The translations under genes were made by a program, and so were the position numbers. Shown here one piece after another: positions 55,150 through 64,000 of a stretch of 64,000 nt of DNA. Below the pieces are notes generated by a model, which worked only from the letters and a program-made list of their open reading frames with translations, was not told where the DNA came from and did no database searches. The stretch's first letter is position 1, and each line of letters begins with the position of its first letter. Location of the stretch: contig JAGKQI010000105.1 in the NCBI GenBank assembly GCA_018806915.1, positions 1,860,001 to 1,924,000 of the forward strand, read 5' to 3'. This DNA comes from Phytophthora colocasiae (lineage: Eukaryota; Oomycota; Peronosporomycetes; Peronosporales; Peronosporaceae).

Positions 55150-58100
55150 GTGAGTGCTACAGCCGGATTACACGAAGATGTGAGCCGAATTGAAAAGACG
55201 GAGAGTGTTGATAACGATGAAAGTGACGAGAAGAACCACGATGATGATACCGCAGATGACGAGGTAAGCGGTGAGTTACGACAAGCGGCGCGAGTGTTGC
55301 TGAAAGACGCGACAGAGGAAGATATTGAACGTGCAACAAAGTGTGTAGCGACTGTTCGACCGATGGTGGCTTCAGTACGTTTTGTACGCACGCAACGAGA
55401 AGATGAAGAGCGAGAGCTTCAAGTTATCCAGTGTCAATACGGTGAATGGGAGGACGGAGCTGGAGGGGGCGCGAGGGAAATCCCAGTCGAAGAAGTACCA
55501 GATGACGATGTTCCTGACCTCGGAGCGGTAGCAAATGGTGAAACACTTGTGTCAGGCGGTGCTGCGCGAGTTGTAATGGCGACAGCGTGTGGAAGTGCGG
55601 TTTCGAATACGTTGACTAAGGTGAAGGACGCTACGACACAGCATGACACGGTGGTACCGACGGAGGCCACGCCAAGCGCCGTACGTGACGAGGAACCCGA
55701 AACCCACGCAATAATTGACGAAAACGCGCTGAAGAACGATAGCAGCGGTGATGGTTGTATTAAGAATCAACGATGAGCTAGGCGTAGAGCTCGGGAGGCA
55801 GCGAAACGACTGAAAGCTAAGGCGTGGTTGGCACGGAAACGACAAAATGCACGAGTGTCTGCTGCTGAACGAGAAGCTGAGGCTACTGCCCTGCGATTGA
55901 AACGACACAACGAAGCCGATGATGCCTGGAATGAACTGCAGCGACGGAAGCAATGACGACGATTGAACGAGACGGACGAGTTACGAGTACCGCGAGCCGC
56001 AGGAATCGGACGCGTGAGTCTGGTGAAGAAGCAGCGGCCGGTAAACACCTCGCCAGCGAAGGACGACGAAGTTATTGTTGAGTATGTTAGGGCAGACGAC
56101 GGCTTACCGACCTCTCTCATGGAGGTCAACGGCGAAAAGCGACGCGTAAAGCTGGATAGTGGCGCGCGCTATACGATAGCTGGGACGGACTGGATGGCTC
56201 ACGGCAACAGAGTGTCGGTAAACGCCCCGGTTGTGGCTTTTTACTTGACGTGGTAGGAGTGTGGCGCTTCACTTTCGTGACGGTGTTCGGAGAAGCGTTG
56301 ACAGTCGATGCGTGCGTAGTATCTGGATGTGACGATGAGTTCTTACTGGGAGTCGACTTCATGCGAACGAAAGGTGCTACAATGGACCTTAAGAAGCTGG
56401 AGATTCGCTATGCTGACGCAGGACGAGCAGTGGTGATACCATTCAGGACGTATGATACTGAGGGTGGAGCCAAGATTGCTGCAGTACGCATGGTGTTGAC
56501 GACGGAGCTGAGTGGCAATGCAGTGACACCTGTACAAGTCTCAGTGACGGCAAATGATGGAGAGCGAGGGCTGTTCATACCCACCAGGAAGACAGGTCCA
56601 TGTTATTGGCAGCGACAGTGACGACGGCACGGAACGGACGAGCGTGGGTCCCTGTTATAAACACCAATGTTAAGTCCGCGAAGATTCCGAACAAGAAGGA
56701 GCTTGGAATCTGGATACCCTTGGACAACGATATGGAGATCATGACAATGAGTGCCATCTGGAAACCGAACGAGTAAAGAATTGGGTGGATGAGTTAGGCG
56801 ATAGCAAGACACCTCTACCTGATGAGTCGGAAGTAGACATTGGGAGTAACGAACCGGAAACTCGTGAACTAGTGGTGAAGCTATTGCGAGTGTATCGTTC
56901 GCTAACAGCGAATACCGGCGAATGTCCTCCAGCGACGACGTTGAACGAGACGCACAATATTGATACCGGCGAAGCCTCTCCAATAATGCTGAAACGACGG
57001 CGTCAAGCTCAGACGGACGACAGTATCATCGAGAGCAATGTCGAGAAGATGTTGAAGTCGGGTGTCATTGAAGAAGGCAACGGTGGATGGAGATTTCCTA
57101 TTATTCTGGTACGCAAGAAAGATGGCGAAGTGCGCTTTTGTGTGCGCCCAACAAGGTTACGAAGAAGGATGTTTATCCTCTACCTCGAATAGATACAACA
57201 TTGGAAGCCTTGGGAGGTGCTTTGTTGTTTACGACGTTGGATTTGTTGCAGGGTACTGGCAAACTGGCAGATCCTAGTAGCGCCGGAAGATCGCGACAAA
57301 ACGGCGATCACGACGAAAAAGGGCTTTTATCGATTTGTGCGGATGCCCTTAGGCCTCACTAACGCTCTTTCCACATTCCAACGACTGATGAACGGGGTGC
57401 TGAGAGGACTCACTTGGACCACATGCCTGGTTTATCTTGACGACATAGTGATATTTACGCGTGGGGGATTGTTGAATTGTTGAGCTGGCGACAGTGCTTG
57501 AACGCTTGGAACGTGCAGGACTGACCCTCAAACTCAGGAAATGCAAGTTCGCGACGCAGACGATGGAGTACTTAGGACATGAACTTAGCAGCGACGGTGT
57601 ACGACCGTTGGATCGACTGGTGAATGTAGTACTAGAATTCCCGACACCAAACGATGCTGTAGAGGCCAAGAGGTTTGTTCATCTAGCAGGCTACTACCGA
57701 CGATTTGTTAACGGCTTTGGTTCACTTATGGCACCTGTAACGAAGTTGCTGAGGAAAGGTGTAGCGTGGGAATGGGGCAGTGCGCAAGTTGAAGCTTTCG
57801 AGAAGGTGAAGGCCATCCTAACTGCAAAACCACTGTTGATCTACCCGGATTTTAGGGTTCCTTTTCGTGTGGCAACCGACGCAAGTAAAGTTGGGCTAGG
57901 AGCGTATTTGATGCAAGACAAAGGAGACGGTTGGCAACCCGTAGCATTCGCGAGTAAAGTGAACAGCGAAACGGAGAGCAAGTATGGGATTACCGAGTTG
58001 GAATGCTTCGCTGTGGTGTGGGCAATCAAGTTGTTTAGACCCTACTTGTACGGACGGCGATTCGAGATCAAAACGGATCACGCCGCCTTGATGTGGCTCA

Positions 58101-58774
58101 TGACGAGTCCAAGTCTGACTGGAAAACTACATCGGTGGGCTCTCACGCTACAGGAATTTGATTTTGACGTGCAGTATAGGCCTGGGAACACGAACGTGGT
58201 GGCTGATGCCCTATCTAGAGCACCGGTAGCAGCAAAGTTACGAGCAGCTATTGGCCGGCCGCGGAGAACGAAGCGACGAAATGACATCTTGAAGAACGGC
58301 ACGGTGACAACCGAAACGGGCAAAGTGACGATGAATAGTAACCATACCAACGGAAGTGCCCAAGGAAGGAATGAGAGCAATATGGCGACTGAAGGAGCCA
58401 AAGAGGAGGTACGCGCTGTCGTCGGTGAGTTAACGGACGCGGTGATCGAAAGGACAATGGACGTGCAAGCTGAAGGTTCGAGTGCCAAGACCACAAGACG
58501 CAACAAGAAACGGAGGATGACGCGGTTGTCGGAACACGCGACCCCGGTGGTGACAGAACGCCCGCTAACGAGGTCCGCGAAACGCAGACTAGTGAAGCAA
58601 GCATCAGGCGAAGCAGCATCCGCAGAGAAGCAGCAGACGACACCTGAGCCACCGAAGATGCAACGGCTACGAGACGGACCAAAACGCAGAAACGCACGGC
58701 AACCAACCGCGAGAAGAAAGCAGAACAGCGAAAAACGGTCACTTGGTCGGACGGAAAGAGCGGCAACGCAGTAG
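55150..58774 (+). pseudogene. Gypsy-1 protease, RT and RNase H, heavily frameshifted
   Basis: Protease at about 56120-56200 ([16 protein letters not shown]). RT pieces at 57060-57480 include FPIILVRKKDGEVRFCV, FVRMPLGLTNALSTFQRL and CLVYLDDIVIF (catalytic YLDD at about 57432). The frame from 57494 has LERAGLTLKLRKCKFA, RNase H RVATDASKVGLGAYLM, FEIKTDHAALMWL and the closing NTNVVADALSRAP. A long charged linker follows. At least six frame changes and several stops are present. Confidence 0.85.
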
Positions 58775-58958
58775 AAAATGCGGTGGAGCGGAACGTGAAC
58801 TTTACTGCTGTAACCCCAGTGAGAATGACGCCGGTACCGGACGACGACAACTCTGCGGACGCAGGCAACTTGTCACGCGTGAACACGACACCGACGGACG
58901 CGAGGTTGGCTGGGATTCATGAGAACGCAGACAATAAGCAACGTAACACCAACCTGCT

Positions 58959-60659
58959 GTGACGAGCCTTGCTATGAAGCAACGAAATGCCAGTGAGATA
59001 GAAGGCATGCGGCAGCAGAGAATACGGGAACCAACGCTACAATTGACGGACGAGGAAATCTTTGAAGACCAGACCAAGAGCCGGATGGTACAAAAAATGT
59101 TGCAGACTGAAAGACATCAGGGCAAGGCTATTAGCAAGGTATTTGGACTGGTAGTCGTGGAACGGCCTAACGGACGAATTGTTCTTCCATCCGCGCTTTG
59201 GGCTACAGCGTTTAAAGAATGCCACGACAGCGTGTGTTCACGGATAGCACAACAATATTGGTGGCCAGGACTGCAAAATGAAGTACGACGGTGGGTACTC
59301 GGATGTCAGGAGTGTGGAAGCCGCAAAGCGCGTCCACAAGAGGTGATACCACCACTACGCAGCTTGCGAGGAGGAGATGTCGGTGACCGGTGGGCCCTTG
59401 ATGTGGCGGGCCATTGCCAGCCACTGATGGAGAAAAGAGATTCGTTGTTGCGGCCGTGGAGTACGTTACGAGATACGCGGTGGCAATTGCAGTAAAGGAT
59501 CATACCGCCGAAAACATTGCAGATTTTCTGATGAAGCAAGTGGTACGTCGATTTGGACCCTTCCAAGAGATCTTGACGGACGGGGCACCAGAACTTGTTG
59601 GCAAAGTGATCGAGGAACTGGTGGTGTTACTGCAAGCACAGCAGATCAATCCAGTCCCCTATCGACCCCAAATGATCAGTCTGGTAGAGCGATTTCACTG
59701 AACTTGGAAAGATTGTGTAGCGACGTTCATGAGCGATGAGAAACAACGAGACTGGGATACATGGGTGGGTTTCGCAGTGTACTCTTACAATTCTGGTCTC
59801 GTTCTCGAGCTTGCTCTGTACATTTATGCGCCTCCTTCAGTCTGTTAAACAGCTTCGCATGGTGTTTCACTAAGTCACCAGCTTCTGTCACCCGCGTTGC
59901 ACGTAGTAACTCGTTTGGTGATCTTAATCGTCGCCCCATCATCAACTCGTTCGGAGATAACATCACTGAGCAACGTAGGCAAGCGCGATATTACGATAGA
60001 CAGGCAAGGAAGAGAGCAAATTTCGAGCCTGGCCATCGAGTATGGATGTTTCGACCTCCGCGCGGACCGAAGGCCTCGAAGTTCGTTCATCACTGGATCG
60101 GTCCGATGCGAGTAGTGAAGTCAGCTGGATACGATAACTTTCTGGTGGAGCGCGAGGACGACAGAAATGAGCACGAGCAATTTATAGTTCACACGTCGTT
60201 CCTAGTAACCTACCGACTACCGACAACCAACGGTTTTGTTGGACGCGGCAGCTCGAGATTTAGCTGAACAAATTGAATACGAAAATGCCGGGTCCGAAGA
60301 TGAAGATGACGAGGCGACAGGAGCGACTACGAGAGCAACGACGGCTCATATTAATTCAGCTGTTGCTGGACGCGGCACGAAAAGAGCTGCAGAAGCAATG
60401 GGAAGTGAAGGAACAGGTGACATCGAGAACGGACTCATGGTGGAACTCAGAAGACGGCGGACGGAGAAACAAGGCCGACCAATATGTATTGGAATACCTG
60501 CTACGACCTGCCAGTGAGAACTACAGAGGAAGGATTCCCACCGAAGGAGACGACGAAACAGACAAACAAAGCGGACGATGGTTTTCCATCGCAGAATACG
60601 ACGGACTCTTTGACAGCGATAAGGTCGTGGAAGACCTTAGGATGGATGGAGGCGTGTAA
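58959..60659 (+). pseudogene. Gypsy-1 integrase, containing a small inversion
   Basis: Zinc-binding part at 59210-59330 (WWPGLQNEVRRWVLGCQECG). The core shows RWALDVAGH (first Asp), EILTDGAPELVG (second Asp) and MISLVERFH (Glu), with frame changes near 59440 and 59700. Between 59793 and 59970 the expected continuation is found only on the minus strand (LSPNELMMGRRLRSPNELLR, VKHHAKLFNRLKEAHK), after which the plus strand resumes with RRQARYYDRQARKRANFEPG. The C-terminal GPY/F-like module follows (WIGPMRVVKSAGYDNFLV), then a last frame ending in AEYDGLFDSDKVVEDLRM. Confidence 0.85.
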
Positions 60660-61498
60660 CAGGTTGGTTCCGGAGACGAGACAAAGCTGTGAACCGACCG
60701 CTCAGCGACTGCTGGAAGTGAGACGGCGAGAACTTCAACCTGGATCTGAGTTGAATCTACGATCGTGCTTGAAGCCGTCTACGGGGGTGACACTGACCGC
60801 GATGGAAATGTCAATAGGAGAGACCGTAGTGGATGACGGCACGAGTCACTTCGAAGTGCGATCTTGAAGTGCACTACGAGAAGACGGACGACGCACGATG
60901 AGCAAGCAACCAGTTCGGAATTCGCAGGGTGGAGAGCAGTTTGCAATCCGACGGGTGATCAGTACGAAATCCGACGAGTGAGGTGCACTCCTCAAACGAC
61001 GGAGTGTGCACAAAGCGACCGAGTGGTCGTACGAGAGGGAACAAAGGGCGGCGGTCTGAGGAGGGGCGTCAGGGACGCGGACTTCCAGGGAGAGCACGTC
61101 AGATTCAAGCACCACGATAGGAGGACTATCAGGTTTCCAAGCGGTGACGAACGTGGCAGCCAGCAGTGAGCCTCGAGAGGGAGACTCACCTGGTACGGCC
61201 TGGAACGGGAGTCGCGGGACTTGGAGGACGAGCAGTTAGTACTGTCGTGAGCGCAGGAGAACCAACGAGACTGACGTCTATGAAGGAACGAAGGAACGAA
61301 AGACGAAAGTAGAAGTCTATTAGGCTTTTAATATAAATAGGTGCGTTCGTGTGGCAGCATCGAACGAACCGGCGCGGTGAACCGAGCCAACAGGAGCGTG
61401 TGAAGTTGAAGTGTGCTCTTTAGCACCCGATCCTTGGATATTCCGCCCGGCACAGCACCAGCTATTCGACCCGCTGGTGGGCAGTGAGACTAAACCCA
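60655..61498 (+). repeat. Gypsy-1 3' LTR
   Basis: 844 bp. It has an 11-12 bp insertion relative to the 5' LTR near 60757 and other differences. The purine-rich GGATGGATGGAGG just before it is the probable polypurine tract. Its first bases supply the TAA stop of the last pol frame. Confidence 0.9.
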
Positions 61499-62018
61499 GT
61501 TTGTTTGTGAGGTGATCTCTAGCTCTTATTACACCACGGTATCGCATATTAGACCGGTGCTGCAGTCCAAAGAGGCGGCGACAAACAATGAATTGCGGCG
61601 GGATGGGCTTACTGCGCTGAGGGGCCTGAAAAGCCAGGCGGTCAGACGCGAAGAATTGGCGCAAGTGTGCTTTCCTTTTTGGTGCTAGCATTGCTTCAAA
61701 ACGCTCAGCAGAATGGTTGTCCCGAAGTATGTACCGGTAGTTTATGCAGTTGATTCGAGAAGCGAAACTCTTTAACTTCGCCTTCACATCAAGTTCATTC
61801 GGACATTCCCTCACCAGATATTCATGTGTGTACAATTGCGTTACCCGAGCGCATCATCATCCAAGTTTACCTCCAATTCCGTACGTGTATTGACAATCAA
61901 TCGTATGAATGCAACCTCAAGGTGTTTATGTTTCGGGTCCACAGAAGCAACGAGCTAACAAGTTCATTTTTGTTTTTGCCTCCTCACCCCCAAGTCTCAC
62001 TCAGCCAACCCGCCAAAG
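61499..62018. other. Right flank of Gypsy-1, with dispersed repeat copy B
   Basis: 61520-61735 is the second copy of the repeat seen at 38640-38906. From about 61960 the leader of the PcF/SCR-like copy 2 begins; TTCATTTTTGTTTTTGCC and TCACTCAGCC are shared with the other copies and contain YCAYTYY words like oomycete initiator elements. No gene before 62019. Confidence 0.6.
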
Positions 62019-62242
62019 ATGAACTTCAAGACTTGCGCTATGGTCTTTGTCGGTGCCGTCATCGCTACCTCCTTCACACCCATGGTGCGGCTAACTACTG
62101 CCCGAGCTCCGTTGGATGTGCCATCAACCCCTACTCTGAGTCGAACGTCAAGACCAGCCAGTGCTGTGAGAAGCGTGGAGGAGATTTTACTAAGTGCTGC
62201 GCGTCTAGTTGCACCACTGGCAGTCCTTGCAGCGCAAATTGA
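62019..62242 (+). pseudogene. PcF/SCR-like gene, copy 2, frameshifted
   Basis: It starts with the same codons as copies 1 and 3 and matches copy 1 almost base for base, including the leader. One base is missing near 62082, at the end of the signal-peptide region, relative to copy 1. After that the initiating frame reads an unrelated Thr/Leu-rich sequence, while the cysteine-rich part stays open in another frame to a stop at 62242. As written it cannot make the secreted protein. The cysteine pattern in the displaced frame is preserved, so the break is recent or a sequencing error. Confidence 0.7.
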
Positions 62243-62259
62243 TTTTGGATCAAAATGAA

Positions 62260-63378
62260 AGCGATGAGATCCAGTTGCTGCTTCAGTCGATTTTGAGGAC
62301 TAGGTGCATGCAAATGCCAACACCAGCAGCTAAGTGAATACGATAAACACAACATTCTACAGGAATTTACTGTTCTCAATCCAAGAATACGTTACATGCA
62401 TTGCTGCGCAGAATTGAATCAAGTTGTAGGGCTTTGGCTAGAACCCAACCGCAGAGATTGTCTGGGTAGTATCTCCACCGCAATAGATATTTTTGATTTA
62501 TGAGCAATACTATTAGTAAGCTACCCCACCAAACTGCAGCACTTGATATGTGAAGGAGTTGCTCATGACTCTGCGCGAGAAGTACGAATAGGAGAAGAAG
62601 CATCTGTATTCAAATTTTAACTGGGCATGCATGCAAATAAGGAAATCTTACGACATCAAAGCAGACGTCGTTGTACTCGCTAGTGGAAGAAGGTAGTTGT
62701 TATACAATGATCGGACCTCTCGTAAAGCTATTAAAAAAAATCAAAACTTGGAATCACGCAAAAACAGAGTTGGCATTGTCTGCAAAAGGAACTAAGCAGC
62801 GCTTGAGTACTCAGTCTGGATTTTTCGCGAAAGTGTATATCGTTTCGAATTCCCCATATAGCATGGAAAACAAGTGCAAAAGGGTATTGTGCATTTGCCT
62901 TCGGTTTTGGGAATAGTTGTAGCCGCATGTTCTCGTTAATACAGCAGCTCTGCTTATCCGATACTTTGCTTCAAGCTCGTGAACTCCAGACAAATGATTT
63001 ATATTGTAAATGCAACCTGTCGATGTAATCGTGTATGTGTTTTGCTGCAGCTAGCAGTGTCCATTATACCTCATAATTGAGACGGTCCTTTGATTTACCC
63101 TGCATGTATCCGTGTTCAGTGAACAAAGTTATGTGACAGCCCCATTATCTGTGACAACGGGACGGCCATGTAAAATTCCTACAGTTTGAACCAGGAGTAA
63201 ACGTAGCGTCAACGTCGTTATACTGTAGGTGCAAAACGTGCTGTGGATTGGAAGCTCGCACAAGCGTAATTGTTTATGACTTTCTCGCCTCCAAATTCAA
63301 TTCCACGGCGAACTGGAACAACTTCATTTTGGATTTTGCCTTTTCATTCCCAAGTCTCACCCAGCCAACCCGTCCAAG
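62260..63378. other. Interval between PcF/SCR-like copies 2 and 3
   Basis: AT-rich, with no gene recognised on either strand. The last 100 bp form the conserved leader of copy 3 (TTCATTTTGGATTTTGCC, then TCACCCAGCC). Confidence 0.4.
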
Positions 63379-63594
63379 ATGAACTTCAAGACTTGCGCCA
63401 TGGTTCTTGCCGGAGCTGTCATCGCCATCTCTTTCGCGCCCACTGAAGCTGCGTATTGCCCGAGCACCCTTGGATGCGCCCCGAACATGTACTCCGAGTC
63501 AAACGTTAGGATCAGTCAGTGCTGTGAAAATCGTGGAGGGGACTTCTCTGCGTGTTGCTCGGCTAGTTGCAACACTGGCAGTCCTTGTCGCTAA
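63379..63594 (+). CDS. PcF/SCR-like small cysteine-rich secreted protein, copy 3
   Basis: 71 residues, intact. A signal peptide of about 24-25 residues precedes a mature part with eight cysteines in the same spacing as copy 1, including both Cys-Cys pairs and a closing Thr-Gly-Ser-Pro-Cys. It differs from copy 1 at many mature residues but few signal-peptide residues, as expected for a diversifying effector family. It probably acts outside the cell or at the plant surface. Family assignment is by cysteine pattern only. Confidence 0.75.
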   Translation: MNFKTCAMVLAGAVIAISFAPTEAAYCPSTLGCAPNMYSESNVRISQCCENRGGDFSACCSASCNTGSPCR

Positions 63595-64000
63595 AGTGGT
63601 GGGACCAAGTTACTAGAAGTGCTCCAGTAGTTTCTAAGGACTACATGTACTAACTACATCGAAGTAACTACTAACAAATTCTCCCAATCCAAAGTTTGTG
63701 ATCCGTGTTGCCGTTTCTAGGTTGGATCGAAGATATATACACTACTTTCCTGGCAGCAGTGTAGTTCGAAGTATATGTCTTAGAATACACGCTGCCGCTA
63801 CGAAAGCTTGCCATTCTCAGAAGTTAGCGTTGTCATCATTGTTTTTGGCAGAAATACCAAAGCAGCAAAAGAATTCTGCCCCCCCCCCCAACACGATTTG
63901 TCAGGTCTGGATAGTTCGCAGAGCGACGATGATTCAGCTATCAATATGTGTTTACTGCTCCTCAGATAAACAGGGAGGATCCAGCTTTCGTGACACACTT
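63595..64000. other. Right end of window
   Basis: No gene seen. A homopolymer of about ten C lies near 63880-63890. Confidence 0.4.

Larger units (their letters stand above)
42747..61498 (+). mobile_element. Gypsy-1: old LTR retrotransposon, host of nested Gypsy-2
   Basis: LTRs of 832 bp (left) and 844 bp (right) begin TGTAACAGG and end AACCCA. A short target duplication GTTT (or AGTTT) is at 42743-42746 and 61499-61502. Gene order is gag, protease, RT, RNase H, integrase, in plus orientation. The LTRs differ at about ten or more sites in their first 250 bp, including two indels, and the coding region is broken in many places, so it is old. Gypsy-2 with its TSD (44453-52250) interrupts it after gag. 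Confidence 0.92.

Noticed and set aside
43102..61189. Matching ORFs near 43000 and 60900 as a host gene pair
   Set aside because: They are the same stretch of the two Gypsy-1 LTRs.

Overview
The window is nuclear DNA of an oomycete, most likely a plant-pathogenic member of the Peronosporales. The evidence is short (55-82 nt) GT-AG introns, an RXLR-type effector remnant, PcF/SCR-like small cysteine-rich secreted proteins, an axonemal dynein heavy chain, and a dense load of nested transposons. I cannot name the species. All family names below are recognised by eye from motifs; no database search was possible.

Layout. 1-3.5 kb: decayed Helitron replicase on the minus strand, running off the left edge. 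4.1-6.3 kb: two small intact intron-bearing genes, a SET-domain methyltransferase (minus) and an unrecognised basic protein (plus). 7-8.9 kb: a broken Fanzor (eukaryotic TnpB-like RNA-guided nuclease) gene. 9.8-10.7 kb: two broken host-like genes, one unrecognised and one resembling a TauD-type dioxygenase. 11.2-13.1 kb: a frameshifted Mutator-like transposase. 14.0-15.6 kb: an intact MBOAT lysophospholipid acyltransferase. 15.7-22.8 kb: a Maf-like nucleotide pyrophosphatase gene (minus) cut in two by a young Copia retrotransposon (identical 179-bp LTRs, TSD ACGCC). That Copia itself carries a 915-bp terminal-inverted-repeat element with a Myb-like gene (TSD CAATG). 22.9-23.5 kb: a 54-residue putative secreted peptide and a dead RXLR effector. 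24.4-36.7 kb: axonemal dynein heavy chain carrying seven single-base frameshifts. 37-37.9 kb: PX-domain protein. 39-39.6 kb: a MITE-like element. 39.7-42 kb: a ferric-reductase/NADPH-oxidase-type flavocytochrome. 42.3-63.6 kb: three PcF/SCR-like genes flank an old Gypsy element (Gypsy-1, 42747-61498). A younger chromodomain Gypsy (Gypsy-2, 44458-52245, minus orientation) sits inside Gypsy-1.

The host genes share no pathway; they look like a stretch of ordinary genome expanded by nested insertions. The nesting gives an order. Gypsy-1 has LTRs that differ at many sites. Gypsy-2 has one LTR mismatch. Copia has none, and the TIR element is younger than the Copia it sits in. The most unusual items are the Fanzor remnant close to a Helitron; a 591-714-codon coiled-coil ORF on the antisense strand of Gypsy-2, overlapping its chromodomain region; the TE-split Maf gene with a reconstructible insertion history; the RXLR gene whose first motif arginine reads as a stop; and the decaying or mis-assembled flagellar dynein.

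Caution: many frameshifts are single-base and several are in homopolymers, so some broken genes may be assembly errors. The short host genes read cleanly, which argues against a uniformly bad assembly.
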